From NCBI RefSeq assembly GCF_028737205.1, contig NZ_JAQZAL010000007.1, positions 62,001 through 126,000 on the forward strand: DNA of 64,000 bases, read 5' to 3'. Numbering within the stretch: position 1 is the stretch's first letter; the number at the start of each line of letters is the position of its first letter. The notes under the pieces are model-generated. The model had not been told where the DNA came from, made no database searches, and saw nothing but the letters and a program-made list of their open reading frames with translations. The stretch is from Actinomycetospora lutea. Its GTDB lineage: Bacteria; Actinomycetota; Actinomycetes; Mycobacteriales; Pseudonocardiaceae. This document shows, piece by piece, positions 40,623 to 49,875 of the stretch. Position numbers and translations under genes: made by a program.

Positions 40623-41255
40623 TCAGGGGCCCGCGGGGACGTCGACGCGCACCGCGGTGATCGCGCCGTCGGTGCCGCGCTCGGCGTGCACGGTGACCTG
40701 CTGCCCGACGCGCAGGCCCGCCGGCCCGTCGGGGCGGGGCACCGCGACGCTCGTGCCGGCCGTGGTGCGCAGGGCGGTCTGGGTGCCGTCGCCCGCGCGG
40801 ATCGTGACGATCGGGTAGCCGCCGCCGGTGGGCTGCACGGACTCGACCACCCCCAGCAGGTCGGGCACCGATCCGGGCCCGGTGTCCGGGGCCGTCGCGC
40901 GCCCGATGAACGCGCCGAGCGCGACGCAGACGATCGCGCCGAGCACCAGCAGCAGGATCCGCGTCGAGCGCGCCAGCCCGGGGCGCCGCAGCCGGGTCGC
41001 GAGGTCCACGTTGTCGATCGGCTCGTCGAGCACCGTCACCGCGTGGTCCTGCTGGGTGCGGTCCTCGTCCCGGTCCGGGTCCGGGCGCTCCTGCTCCGCG
41101 GTGCGGGTGCTGCTCGGCGGCGGGTCCGAGCGCCGGGCCGCCGGCGGCACGGGGATCTGCTCGGTGGCCGCGGCGTCGGTCCGGCCGGACCGGTCGCCGG
41201 GCTGGTCGCTGGCGGGCTGGTCGCTGGCGGGCTGGTCGCTGGCAGGCTGGGTCAC
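40623..41255 (-). CDS. Single-pass membrane protein with small exported domain, end of ABC operon
   Basis: A 210-aa protein. GTG 41255 follows GGGAGG. A polar, Pro/Asp-rich N-terminal ~95 residues begins with four DQPAS-type pentapeptide repeats, then one membrane helix (ILLLVLGAIVCVALGAFIG, ~residues 100-118) and an exported ~85-residue domain rich in beta pattern (VTIRAGDGTQTALRTTAG, VGQQVTVHAERG) that resembles an OB-like or SH3-like unit. It is co-directional with the ABC permease, 22 bases away, so it may be an accessory of that exporter. No recognised family. Confidence 0.65.
   Translation of the reverse strand: MTQPASDQPASDQPASDQPGDRSGRTDAAATEQIPVPPAARRSDPPPSSTRTAEQERPDPDRDEDRTQQDHAVTVLDEPIDNVDLATRLRRPGLARSTRILLLVLGAIVCVALGAFIGRATAPDTGPGSVPDLLGVVESVQPTGGGYPIVTIRAGDGTQTALRTTAGTSVAVPRPDGPAGLRVGQQVTVHAERGTDGAITAVRVDVPAGP
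41203..41249. repeat. 15-bp tandem repeat coding DQPAS
   Basis: Three near-perfect copies of a 15-base unit (GCTGGTCGCTGGCGG) encode repeated DQPAS residues at the N-terminus of the small membrane protein. Confidence 0.8.
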
Positions 41256-41277
41256 GAGGTCCTCCCGAGGCTGCGCA

Positions 41278-42486
41278 TCACTCGCGGCGCAGGGCTTCGA
41301 TCGGCCGCAGACGCGCGGCGCGGCGGGCGGGGTAGGCACCGAAGAAGATGCCGATGGCGGCCGAGACGCCGACGGCGGCGACGACGGCGGAGGGCAGGAC
41401 GACCGGGCGGAAGTCGCCGAGCGGCACGAGCGTGCCCGCGTAACCGACAGCGACGCCGAGGACGCCGCCGACCACGCTCAGGATGATCGACTCGACGAGG
41501 AACTGGCCGAGGATCGCCGACGGCGGCGCGCCCAGGGCCTTGCGGATGCCGATCTCGCGGGTCCGCTCGGTGACCGACACCAGCATGATGTTCGTGATCC
41601 CGATGCCGCCGACCACCAGCGAGATCGCCGCGATGGCCGCGAGCAGCAGCGTGAACGCGCCGAGCGTGTCGTCGAGGACGTCGGCGAGCTGGCGGGCCGA
41701 CAGCACCTGGTAGTCGCGGTTCTCGGAGTCCTCGATGCCGTGCCGGCGGTCGAGGATCGAGTTGATCTCGCTCTCGGCGGCGGCCTGCGCCTCGGTCGAG
41801 CGCGCCTGCACCACGATCTGGCTCAGGTCGCCGAACCCGGTCAGGGAGCCCTGCACGGCCGTGATCGGCGCGAGCACGTTCTCGTCGGGGTTCGCCAGGC
41901 CCTGCCCCTGGCCGGCGGGCGCGAGCGTGCCGATCACGTCGAACGGCACCCCGCGCACCAGCACGTCCCGGCCGACGGGGTCCGAGCCGACGCCGAAGAG
42001 GTCGTCGGCGACGGTCCGGCCGAGCAGCACGACCTTGCGCCCGGCCTCGACGTCGACGTCGGTGTAGGCGCGGCCGGTGCCGACCTGGACGTTGGCGCCC
42101 GGGAAGTAGGACGGGGTGCTGCCGACGACGATGGCGTCGGTGCGCGACCGGCCCGCGTCGACCGAGGTCGACAGCTGCACCACGGGCGAGACCGACGCGA
42201 CGTCCGGCGCGCCCTGCGGGTCGGCGAGCGCCTGCACGTCGCCGGTGGTCAGCGGGCGCCCGCTGGTGCCGGCGGTCTCCGGGGGCTGGCGCGGCAGCAC
42301 CGTGATGCTGTTGGCGCCCAGGCCCGCGATCTGGCCCTGGATGTACTGCGAGGCGCCGTTGCCCAGCGCGGTGAGCAGGATGACCGCCGCGATGCCGATG
42401 ATGATCCCGAGCATCGTGAGCAGCGAGCGCAGCCGGTTCGCGACGAGGCCGCGGACCGCGAAGCGGACGATCTCGACGACGCTCAT
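41278..42486 (-). CDS. MacB-type ABC transporter permease (FtsX/MacB family)
   Basis: A 402-aa permease with the MacB layout: a first helix (LTMLGIIIGIAAVILLTALG, ~residues 22-42), a long exported MacB periplasmic core domain (~residues 45-265), then three helices at the C-terminus (FTLLLAAIAAISLVVGG, LVESIILSVVGGVLGVAVG, VGVSAAIGIFFGAYPARRA). MNIMLVSVTERTREIGIRKA is the usual mechanotransmission segment. ATG start at 42486, 7 bases after the ATPase stop. Together with the ATPase and the MFP it makes a MacAB-like export set in a Gram-positive cell that has no outer-membrane channel. Confidence 0.9.
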   Translation of the reverse strand: MSVVEIVRFAVRGLVANRLRSLLTMLGIIIGIAAVILLTALGNGASQYIQGQIAGLGANSITVLPRQPPETAGTSGRPLTTGDVQALADPQGAPDVASVSPVVQLSTSVDAGRSRTDAIVVGSTPSYFPGANVQVGTGRAYTDVDVEAGRKVVLLGRTVADDLFGVGSDPVGRDVLVRGVPFDVIGTLAPAGQGQGLANPDENVLAPITAVQGSLTGFGDLSQIVVQARSTEAQAAAESEINSILDRRHGIEDSENRDYQVLSARQLADVLDDTLGAFTLLLAAIAAISLVVGGIGITNIMLVSVTERTREIGIRKALGAPPSAILGQFLVESIILSVVGGVLGVAVGYAGTLVPLGDFRPVVLPSAVVAAVGVSAAIGIFFGAYPARRAARLRPIEALRRE

Positions 42487-42493
42487 CCTGTGC

Positions 42494-43195
42494 TCACCGC
42501 CGCGCCGGCGCTTCGGACAGGCGGCCGTCCGAGACCACCACGACCCGTTCCGCGCGCTCGGCGACCTCGTCGTCGTGGGTGATCAGCACGATCGTCCGGC
42601 CGCTGGCGTGCAGGCGGTCGAAGAGGCCGAGCGCGTCGGCGGTGCTCTGCGAGTCGAGGTTGCCGGTGGGCTCGTCGGCGAGCAGCAGGGCCGGGGACGT
42701 GACGAGGGCCCGTGCCACCGCGACGCGCTGCTGCTGGCCGCCGGAGAGCTCGTTGGGGCGGTGGTCCTCGCGGCCCTGCAGCCCGACGAGCGCGAGCGCG
42801 GCCATCGCCCGCTCGCGTCGCCTCCGCCGGCCCACCCCCGCGTAGACCAGCGGCAGCTCGACGTTGGCGAGCGCGGTCGTGCGCGGGATGAGGTTGAACG
42901 CCTGGAACACGAACCCGATCTGCCGGTTGCGCAGCACGGCCTGCTGGCGCTCGTCGAGGTCGGCGACGTCGAGGCCCTCGAGCAGGTAGCGCCCGGAGGT
43001 CGGGGCGTCGAGGCAGCCGAGCATGTTGAGCAGCGTCGACTTGCCCGACCCGGAATGGCCGATCACCGCGACGTACTCCCCGCGGCGCACGGTCAGGTCG
43101 ACGTCGCACAGCGCGTGGACCGCGGTGTCGCCCGCGCCGTAGACCTTCGAGAGCTTCCGGACGTCGAGGACGTTCGTGACGCCGGTGCCCGTCAC
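42494..43195 (-). CDS. MacB/LolD-type ABC transporter ATP-binding protein
   Basis: A 233-aa ATPase. Walker A GHSGSGKSTLLN (~residues 41-52), Q-loop FVFQAFNLIP, ABC signature NELSGGQQQRVAVARAL, Walker B LLLADEPTGNLDS, and H-loop LITHDDEVAE are all intact. GTG start at 43195 overlaps the MFP stop by 4 bases (GTGA). It powers the permease encoded immediately downstream. Substrate cannot be deduced. Confidence 0.95.
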   Translation of the reverse strand: MTGTGVTNVLDVRKLSKVYGAGDTAVHALCDVDLTVRRGEYVAVIGHSGSGKSTLLNMLGCLDAPTSGRYLLEGLDVADLDERQQAVLRNRQIGFVFQAFNLIPRTTALANVELPLVYAGVGRRRRRERAMAALALVGLQGREDHRPNELSGGQQQRVAVARALVTSPALLLADEPTGNLDSQSTADALGLFDRLHASGRTIVLITHDDEVAERAERVVVVSDGRLSEAPARR

Positions 43196-44847
43196 CTCCC
43201 GCCGCCGCCCTGACCGCCCTGGGTGCTCGGCGGCGGTCCCTGGCCGGGACCGAACGGGTTGGCCGTGTCGGGGCCGGGCAGGACGACGAGCTCGCCCGGC
43301 GCGAGGCCCGAGCGGACCTCGGTGGTCGTGTCGGAGCTCAGCCCCAGGGCCACGGTGCGGGGCTGCGGGGTGCCGTCGGGGCCGAGCACCTGCACCGTGC
43401 CGGCGGTCGCCCCCTCCCCGCCGATCGGGATGACCGCCACCGACGGCAGGAACGTCACGTTCGGCGACTGCGCGACGGTGACCGCGACGCTCGCCGACAT
43501 CCCGGGCCGCAGGTTCGGCGGCGGGCCGGTGAGCGTGACGACGGTGCCGTACTGCACCGACGTGCCGGCGCCGGGCAGGAGGTCGATCGCGGTCACGGTG
43601 CCCGGCAGCGCCTGCCCGGGCAGCGCGTTCACCGACACCTCCACCGGCTGGCCCACCAGGAGCCGGCCGATGTCGAGCTCGGGGACGTCCGCGCGGATCT
43701 GCAGCGACGTGAGGTCGAGGACGGTCACGGCGGCCGGCGTGCTCGGCGAGCCCGTGACCGAGGAGCCGCCGCCGCCCGTGGCCCCGCCGCCCCCGGCGCT
43801 GCTCGCCCCGGACGCCCCCGCCGCGGCCGCGCCGGCCGCGGCGCCCGTGCCCCCGGCGGTGCCGTCGGGCAGCGTGCCGCCGGTGGGGTTGCCCGACGAC
43901 GTCGAGCTCGTCGTCGTGCCGCCGGCCGGGACCAGCTGGCCGGGCCCGATGTCGAGACTGACGACCGTGCCGTCCTGCGGCGACGAGAGCTCGAGGTCCT
44001 CGGTGGCCCGCTCGGCCTGGATCACCGACGCCTCGGCCTGCGCCAGCGACGCCTCCGCGGACGCGACCTGGCCCTCCGGGGTCGTGGCACCCGCACCGCC
44101 GGCCGCACCGCCGGCCGCACCGCCGGCCGCACCGCCGGCGCCCGCTCCCGACGACGCGCCGGCGCCCGGGGTCGGCGTCGGTGTCGGTGCCGGGGCGGCC
44201 TTCGGGGCGGCCTCGGCTCCGGCGGCGGGCATGCTGCGCAGCCCGTTGACGCCGACGACCGGAGCGCCCTGTTGCGGCTGTTCTCCGGGCGGCGGGGAGC
44301 TCGAGTGGGTGGGCTCGGCGGGCGGAGCCGGCTGCGACTGCGGCTGGGCGGGCGGGCCCTGTGGGGTGACGCCGCCCCCGGTCGTCTGCCCCGTCGGCGT
44401 CTGCACGCCCGCGGCCGGCTGCTGTGCGGCCGGGGCCGGCGCCGCCGCGGTGGTCGACGGGTTGTCGCGCGCCTCGCGGGCGTCGCGCAGCTGCTGGCGC
44501 GCGGCGTCGCGCTGGGCGCGGGCGGCGTCGAGGTTGGCGTCGGCGTACTCGGGATCGAGGGTGGCCAGGACCTCGCCGGCCGTGACGCGGTCGCCGACCG
44601 CGACGCGCACGTCCTCCACGCGTCCGCCGGCGGCGAAGTTGAGCGTCGAGCTGCGGGCGCTGGTCACCGCGCCGGAGGCGGTGACGGTCTCGGCGACCGT
44701 GCCCCGCCCGACCGGCGTGGTCCGCAGCCCCGTGTCGTCGGAGCCGCCGCTGGCCGTGAGGGCGACGACCGTGCCACCGATCGCGAGCAGCACCACGAGA
44801 GCAATGGCCCCGTTGACGAGCCACAGAGAGCGACGCGCACCCGCCAT
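43192..44847 (-). CDS. HlyD/MFP-family efflux adaptor with low-complexity insert
   Basis: A 551-aa membrane-fusion-like adaptor. N-terminal helix (LWLVNGAIALVVLLAIGGTV), then a barrel-sandwich half (VAETVTASGAVTSARSST ... GRVEDVRVAVGDRVTAGEVL), and a second half after about residue 280 (LELSSPQDGTVVSLDIG) with HlyD_3-type VTVLDLTSLQIRADV. Between them, where MacA-type adaptors have a long coiled-coil hairpin, there is a ~150-residue Pro/Gly/Ala/Ser-rich stretch with AAGG repeats, and short helices only. ATG start at 44847. This and the ABC genes form one operon. Confidence 0.88.
   Translation of the reverse strand: MAGARRSLWLVNGAIALVVLLAIGGTVVALTASGGSDDTGLRTTPVGRGTVAETVTASGAVTSARSSTLNFAAGGRVEDVRVAVGDRVTAGEVLATLDPEYADANLDAARAQRDAARQQLRDAREARDNPSTTAAAPAPAAQQPAAGVQTPTGQTTGGGVTPQGPPAQPQSQPAPPAEPTHSSSPPPGEQPQQGAPVVGVNGLRSMPAAGAEAAPKAAPAPTPTPTPGAGASSGAGAGGAAGGAAGGAAGGAGATTPEGQVASAEASLAQAEASVIQAERATEDLELSSPQDGTVVSLDIGPGQLVPAGGTTTSSTSSGNPTGGTLPDGTAGGTGAAAGAAAAGASGASSAGGGGATGGGGSSVTGSPSTPAAVTVLDLTSLQIRADVPELDIGRLLVGQPVEVSVNALPGQALPGTVTAIDLLPGAGTSVQYGTVVTLTGPPPNLRPGMSASVAVTVAQSPNVTFLPSVAVIPIGGEGATAGTVQVLGPDGTPQPRTVALGLSSDTTTEVRSGLAPGELVVLPGPDTANPFGPGQGPPPSTQGGQGGGGR
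44091..44140. repeat. 12-bp tandem repeat in MFP gene
   Basis: About four copies of a 12-base unit (GCCGCACCGCCG) encode AAGG-type repeats in the linker of the MFP adaptor. Confidence 0.7.
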
Positions 44848-44925
44848 GTGGCGGACGCTATCCAGTCGTCACCGGGCGCCGACGGCCGGGGTCCCGGCGG
44901 CTGAGTGAGGATTCAGCGATCGCGC

Positions 44926-45489
44926 TCAGGCGTAGACGCTCGGATCCAGCGTCCCGATGTAGGGCAGGTCGCGGTAGCGCTCCCCGTAGTCGAGCCCGAA
45001 GCCCACGACGAACTCGTTCGGGATGTCGAACCCGACCCACGCGACGTCCACGTCGAGCTTGGCCGCCTCGGGCTTGCGCAGCAGGGTCACGACGTCGAGC
45101 GAGGCCGGGCCGCGCGACTCGAGGTTCTTGCGCAGCCAGGAGAGCGTCAGCCCGGAGTCGATGATGTCCTCGACGATGAGGACGCGGCGTCCGGAGATGT
45201 CGCGGTCGAGGTCCTTGAGGATGCGCACGACCCCCGAGGACGAGGTCGACGACCCGTACGAGCTGACGGCCATGAACTCGAGCTGCGTCGGCACCGGCAG
45301 CCGGCGGGCGAGGTCGGTCATGAACATCACGGCGCCCTTGAGGACGCCGACGAGGACGAGGTCCTGGTCGCCGCCGCCGTGCGTGGCGCCGATCTCCTCG
45401 GCGAGCTCGGCGATCTTGTCCTGGATCTGCTCCTCGGTGATCAGTACGGACGCGATGTCGCCGTCGTACACCGTTGTCGGGCTCCTCAC
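44926..45489 (-). CDS. hpt: Hypoxanthine phosphoribosyltransferase
   Basis: Purine salvage enzyme that attaches ribose phosphate to hypoxanthine or guanine. The 187-aa protein has [28 protein letters not shown], and the PRPP-binding [21 protein letters not shown] 45489 overlaps the tilS stop (GTGA). In M. tuberculosis hpt (Rv3624c) lies next to tilS in the same order. Confidence 0.95.
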   Translation of the reverse strand: MRSPTTVYDGDIASVLITEEQIQDKIAELAEEIGATHGGGDQDLVLVGVLKGAVMFMTDLARRLPVPTQLEFMAVSSYGSSTSSSGVVRILKDLDRDISGRRVLIVEDIIDSGLTLSWLRKNLESRGPASLDVVTLLRKPEAAKLDVDVAWVGFDIPNEFVVGFGLDYGERYRDLPYIGTLDPSVYA

Positions 45490-46502
45490 CGGGTCGGGGA
45501 CGGCCCGGCAGGACGGGCCGGGGCCATCTGGCCCACGAGCACCCGAAGCCTGCCATGCGCCCGCACCACCACCAACTCGCCCGGCAGCGGCGGCACCCCC
45601 TGCCCCCGCCAGTGCGCGACGACGCTGTCCACGGCACGAACGTGCGCGTCGGAGAGCTCCCGGGCCCCGGCCGCCGTCAGCCACGCCCGCAGGACGCGGC
45701 GGCGCACCGCGGGCGGGTCGGTGGCGAGGACCACCGCGTCGAGCGACCCGTCGGCGTCGGCGAGCACCTCCAGGCGCCCCGCGGCCAGCGCGGAGAGCGC
45801 GGCGTCGTCGTCGGCGAGCTGCGCGGCCGTCCGGGCCAGGGCGGGTGCGACACCGCCACCGAGCGCGTCCTCGAGCACCGGCAGGACCTCGTGGCGCAGG
45901 CGGACGCGGGCGTAGCGCGGGTCGTCGTTGTGAGGGTCGTCCCACACGGGCAGGCCCAGGGCCGCGCACGCCGCCCGGGTCGTCGCCCGGCGCACGCCGA
46001 GCAGCGGCCGGCACCAGGGCGGGTCCCACGCCGCCATGCCCGCGAGCGAGCGCGCCCCCGAGCCGCGGCCGAGCCCGAGCAGCACCGTCTCGGCCTGGTC
46101 GTCGAGCGTGTGCCCGAGCAGCACCGGCGCGTCCCCGTGCGCCCGCGAGGCCGCGCGCAGCGCCGCGTACCGGGCCGTGCGGGCGGCCGCCTCGGGCCCG
46201 CCCGCGGAGCCGACCTCGACGGCGACGACCTCCGCGCTCGTCACCCCGAGGTCGCGCAGCTGTCCCGCGGCCCGCGCCGCGTGCCCACCGGAGCCGTCCT
46301 GCAGGCCGTGGTCGACGACGACGCCGTGCACCTCGCCGGGCGCCACGTGCACCGTCGCGGCCGCGAGGGCGAGCGAGTCCGCGCCGCCGGAGCACGCGAC
46401 GAGCCACGGGGGTTCCGCGCGCTCCGACGCGGCGCGCGCGTCCGGCAGGGCCTCGCGCACCGCGCGCCGGACGTCGGCGACCGGTGCCGGCACGCGTCCC
46501 AC
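45486..46502 (-). CDS. tilS: tRNA(Ile)-lysidine synthetase
   Basis: TilS puts lysidine at C34 of the AUA-reading tRNA(Ile). The 338-aa protein has the PP-loop [13 protein letters not shown] (~residues 34-46), [13 protein letters not shown], and [14 protein letters not shown]. The actinobacterial short form lacks the second C-terminal domain of E. coli TilS. GTG start, 6 bases downstream of the zinc-protease stop; its stop overlaps hpt. Confidence 0.94.
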   Translation of the reverse strand: MGRVPAPVADVRRAVREALPDARAASERAEPPWLVACSGGADSLALAAATVHVAPGEVHGVVVDHGLQDGSGGHAARAAGQLRDLGVTSAEVVAVEVGSAGGPEAAARTARYAALRAASRAHGDAPVLLGHTLDDQAETVLLGLGRGSGARSLAGMAAWDPPWCRPLLGVRRATTRAACAALGLPVWDDPHNDDPRYARVRLRHEVLPVLEDALGGGVAPALARTAAQLADDDAALSALAAGRLEVLADADGSLDAVVLATDPPAVRRRVLRAWLTAAGARELSDAHVRAVDSVVAHWRGQGVPPLPGELVVVRAHGRLRVLVGQMAPARPAGPSPTR

Positions 46503-46508
46503 GGGAGC

Positions 46509-47639
46509 TCAGCCGTGGACGCGGGTGAGCCAGGCGTCCGGGTCGGTGATCTCGGCGCGCTTGGGCAGGGTGTCCGGCGAGGTCCACACCGCGTTGAGCC
46601 CATCGATGCCCGCGCGGGCGACGACGTGGTCGACGAACACGCGGCCCTGCTCGTACTGCCGGATCTTGGCGTCGACGCCCAGCAGCGTGCGCAGGAGCCG
46701 GTCGACGAGGCTGCCGCCGCGGCGGCGGTGGGTGAACCGCGCGCGGATCGTGGACACCGACGGCACGACGCCCGGGCCGACCTCGTCCATGACGTGCTCG
46801 GCGTGGCCCTCGAGCAGGGTGGTCAGCGCGAGCAGGCGGTCGAGGACGGCGCGCTGCTCGGGGCCCTGGAACATCTCGACCAGTGCCATCCCGTCGCGCG
46901 GGGGCTCGCGGCGGATCGACTTGACGATCTCGGGCAGGCGGTCGACGGCGCCGGAGGCGGTGCGGTCGAAGCCGCCGGCGAACGTGGCGACCTCACCCTG
47001 GAAGTACCCGCGCAGCCAGTCGACGGCGGTGAACTGCAGCCGGTGGGTGGCCTCGTGCAGGCACACCCACAGCGCGAAGTCGTCGCCGTCGACGTCGAGC
47101 GCCTGGCGGGCGGCGACGACGTTCGGCGCCACGAGCAGCAGGCGCCCGGCCCGCTCCTCCGTCTGGTCGGCTCCCCCTCTCGGCGTGCTCCCCTGATCGC
47201 CCCGCGACGGGGGCCTGCCGAACGGGTCGTACTGCCCGAGCACGCGGCTGCCGAGGAACGCCAGGAGCGTGCCCATCTGCAGCCCGGCCGCCGAGCGCGT
47301 GACGCGCCCGACCGTGCTGCCGACGATCCCGCCGGGCGGTCCGGGCAGCGGCGCGTCCGCGAGCAGCGCGGCGATCCCGTCGACCGCGGAGTGGATCCAG
47401 CCGGGGCGGTCGACGACGTCGGCCTCGGGCACCGGCAGGTCGGCGCCCATGCCGGTGAGCGCGCGCACGTGGTGCTCGGAGATCCGGGCGCCGTCGCGCA
47501 GGCGCGCCACCTCGGCGGCGGCCTCCTCGGGCGAGACCGCGGGCCCCGCGGGCACCAGGCGCGTGCCGGTGGCGATCGCGAGGCCCCAGTCGACGGGCAG
47601 CCCCGTGCCGCGGGGCGCGGAGGTCAGGTCGACGGACAC
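46509..47639 (-). CDS. Zinc-dependent metalloprotease (DUF2342 type)
   Basis: A 376-aa protein of the zinc-dependent metalloprotease family found next to tilS in actinobacteria (M. tuberculosis Rv3626c), sometimes called F420 biosynthesis-associated. The zinc motif is [13 protein letters not shown] (HExxH) near residue 200 and [14 protein letters not shown] gives a further His. Function is unknown. Oddity: after QYDPFG there is an insertion reading [10 protein letters not shown], coded by a copy of the dispersed repeat shared with 7683-7711 and 54236-54262, which appears to have added codons without a frame shift. GTG start at 47639. Confidence 0.85.
   Translation of the reverse strand: MSVDLTSAPRGTGLPVDWGLAIATGTRLVPAGPAVSPEEAAAEVARLRDGARISEHHVRALTGMGADLPVPEADVVDRPGWIHSAVDGIAALLADAPLPGPPGGIVGSTVGRVTRSAAGLQMGTLLAFLGSRVLGQYDPFGRPPSRGDQGSTPRGGADQTEERAGRLLLVAPNVVAARQALDVDGDDFALWVCLHEATHRLQFTAVDWLRGYFQGEVATFAGGFDRTASGAVDRLPEIVKSIRREPPRDGMALVEMFQGPEQRAVLDRLLALTTLLEGHAEHVMDEVGPGVVPSVSTIRARFTHRRRGGSLVDRLLRTLLGVDAKIRQYEQGRVFVDHVVARAGIDGLNAVWTSPDTLPKRAEITDPDAWLTRVHG
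47169..47198. repeat. Dispersed short repeat, copy B, inside a coding frame
   Basis: Same core TCGGCGTGCTCCCCTGATC as copies A and C, here translated on the minus strand as [10 protein letters not shown] within the zinc metalloprotease. The frame remains open. Confidence 0.75.
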
Positions 47640-47685
47640 GGCTCCACCGTACGTCGCGGGTCCCGGGGGTCCGCGTGAGCAGGCT

Positions 47686-49152
47686 TCAGCGGCAGCCGCA
47701 GTCGTGCAGGGCGGCGGCCAGGGCGTCGAGGCGCGGCCGGGCGGTGCCGGGGTCGACGCCGTTGCTCATGAACGAGAAGACCAGCGTGCGCCCGTCGGCG
47801 GTGTCGACGACGCCGGCCAGCGCGTTCGCCGCGGTCAGGGTCCCGGTCTTGGCCCGCACCCAGCCGCGGCCGTCGGCGCTGGGCGTGCCGGCGACGTAGC
47901 GGTCGGCGAGGGTGCCGCCCCCGCCGGCGACGGGCAGCCCGTCGAGCAGGGGGCGCAGCGCGGGGGTGCGCGGGTCGGTGCCGGTCGGGGCGGCGGCGGG
48001 CGCGAGAACCCCGGACAGCGCGGTGGCGGGCACGCGGTCGTTCACCGAGAGCCCGCTGGTGTCGGCGAGCACGACCCCCGTGGTGTCGATGCCCGCCTCG
48101 GCCAGCACGCGGGTGACGGCCCGCGCCGCGCCGTCGAACGTCGTCGGCTCCCCCACGGCGCGCGCGACCTCGCGGCCGAGGGCTTCGGCGAGCACGTTGT
48201 CGGAGTTCTGCAGTGCGGTCCGGACCAGCTCGGTGACCGGCGGCGACGCCACCCGGCCCAGTACCGGGGCGTTCGGCGGGGCGGCGCCGACGGCGACGGT
48301 GGGCGCCGTGCCGCCCCGCGTGAGGCGGGCGCCGAGCTCGCGGGCGGCGTCGGAGGCCGGGGTGGCGGTGCGGGGCACGTCGAGCACCGTCGGGTCGCTG
48401 CGCCCGCCGTCGAGCATCACCGGCACGATCGGCGCGACGAACCCGCTGGCGACGTCGGTGGGATCCCAGCCCGGGGCGACGCCGTTGCCGCCGCCGTTCT
48501 CGTAGTGCGAGACGTCCACGAGCACGCGCTTCACCGGCGGCTGGCCGGCCCGGGACGCGCTCACCGCGGCGACGAGGTCGTCGAGGCGGGCGGCGTCGGG
48601 GTAGACGGTCTGGCGCCCGGCGGGCAGCGAGGACAGGGTCGGGTCGCCGCCCGCGACGAGCACGATCGTGTCCGGGGTCGGTCCGGCGACCACCGACGTC
48701 GTCAGCCGCATCGTCGGGTCGAGGCGCAGCAGGGCCGCCGAGCCGGTCAGCAGCTTGGTCACCGACGCCGGTACCTGGGGATCGTTCGGCCGGCGGCTCC
48801 ACAGCGCGGTGCCGGTGGCGGGGTCCAGGACGGCGCCGGTGAGGTCGCCGAGCGCCGCGGCGCGCGCGTCGAGCACCGCCGCGAGGCCCGCCTGCGTCGG
48901 CACCGGCGCGTCGGCGCCCACGGCGGCCAGCCGGATCGGCGGCGTCGAGGGGTCGGGCGGGTCGGCGGCCTCGCCGCCGAGCAGCGTCACGGGCAGCCCG
49001 GCCGCCCGGGCGAACGACGGCGCCGTGAGCGTGAGGCCGACGACGACACCGGCCAGCAGCGCGAGGACGACCGCGACCGCCAGCAGGCGCAGCCCCCATC
49101 GGCGAACGGTGGACGGCGCGTCGGGGACCGCGCGGTGTCCTTCGCCGCTCAC
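47686..49152 (-). CDS. dacB: D-alanyl-D-alanine carboxypeptidase/endopeptidase (PBP4 type)
   Basis: Low-molecular-weight penicillin-binding protein that trims or cuts peptidoglycan peptides outside the cell. 488 aa with an N-terminal anchor/signal helix ([20 protein letters not shown], ~residues 23-42). Active-site motifs: SVTK (SxxK) in [16 protein letters not shown] (SxN) in [14 protein letters not shown] in [11 protein letters not shown]. Fits M. tuberculosis Rv3627c between the zinc protease and ppa. GTG start, divergent from ppa. Confidence 0.94.
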   Translation of the reverse strand: MSGEGHRAVPDAPSTVRRWGLRLLAVAVVLALLAGVVVGLTLTAPSFARAAGLPVTLLGGEAADPPDPSTPPIRLAAVGADAPVPTQAGLAAVLDARAAALGDLTGAVLDPATGTALWSRRPNDPQVPASVTKLLTGSAALLRLDPTMRLTTSVVAGPTPDTIVLVAGGDPTLSSLPAGRQTVYPDAARLDDLVAAVSASRAGQPPVKRVLVDVSHYENGGGNGVAPGWDPTDVASGFVAPIVPVMLDGGRSDPTVLDVPRTATPASDAARELGARLTRGGTAPTVAVGAAPPNAPVLGRVASPPVTELVRTALQNSDNVLAEALGREVARAVGEPTTFDGAARAVTRVLAEAGIDTTGVVLADTSGLSVNDRVPATALSGVLAPAAAPTGTDPRTPALRPLLDGLPVAGGGGTLADRYVAGTPSADGRGWVRAKTGTLTAANALAGVVDTADGRTLVFSFMSNGVDPGTARPRLDALAAALHDCGCR

Positions 49153-49344
49153 GACCCCGCACCCCTCCTCACCTGCTGTTCACCTCGCCCGGACGAGGTC
49201 CGGGTCACCCCACGGTGTGCCGGGTCACCCGGGCCGGTGCCCCACACTAGAGAAGGGCGAGGACGCCCGGCCGACCCCTGGGTCCTCCCGGGCATGCGGG
49301 CCGACGGACACGACGACCGAGCACAGAGAGCGGTGAACGACGCC

Positions 49345-49827
49345 GTGGAGTTCGACGTACTGATCGAGATCCCCAAGGGGGTCCGCAACAAGTACGAGAT
49401 GGACAAGACGACCGGCCGGCTGCGGCTGGACCGCACGCTGTTCACGGCCACGCAGTACCCGGCCGACTACGGCTACATCGAGGAGACGCTCGGCCAGGAC
49501 GGCGACCCGCTCGACGCGCTGGTCCTCATCCAGGAGCCGACGTTCCCGGGGTGCGTCGTGTCCGCCCGCGCGATCGGCATGTTCCGCATGACCGATGAGG
49601 CCGGCGGCGACGACAAGGTGCTCTGCGTGCCCGCGGGCGACCCGCGCCAGGAGCACCTGCGCGACATCCACCACCTCTCCGAGTACGACCGCCTGGAGAT
49701 CCAGCACTTCTTCGAGGTCTACAAGGACCTCGAGCCCGGCAAGAGCGTCGAGGGCGCCTCGTGGGTCGGCCGGGCCGAGGCCGAGGCCGAGATCAAGGCG
49801 TCCCTGGAGCGCGCGCCCGGGAAGTAG
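49345..49827 (+). CDS. ppa: Inorganic pyrophosphatase
   Basis: Hydrolyses pyrophosphate from biosynthetic reactions. 160 aa, normal for the family I enzyme. Seen: [34 protein letters not shown] (substrate and Mg site), and the last catalytic segment [14 protein letters not shown] 49345 is chosen by family start (VEFDVLIE); GTG 49333 is in frame but only 2 bases after the purine run GAGAG. Convergent with the MFS gene, separated by a strong hairpin. Confidence 0.95.
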   Translation: MEFDVLIEIPKGVRNKYEMDKTTGRLRLDRTLFTATQYPADYGYIEETLGQDGDPLDALVLIQEPTFPGCVVSARAIGMFRMTDEAGGDDKVLCVPAGDPRQEHLRDIHHLSEYDRLEIQHFFEVYKDLEPGKSVEGASWVGRAEAEAEIKASLERAPGK

Positions 49828-49838
49828 GACCCCGCGCC

Positions 49839-49864
49839 GGCGCCGGGACCGCGGTCCCGGCGCC
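49839..49864. terminator. Bidirectional hairpin between ppa and MFS gene
   Basis: GGCGCCGGGACC and GGTCCCGGCGCC are perfect complements around a 2-base centre, so the practical hairpin has a stem of 10-11 bp and a short loop. It lies 12 bases after ppa and 12 before the MFS stop. Confidence 0.7.
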
Positions 49865-49875
49865 CGGCGACGGCG

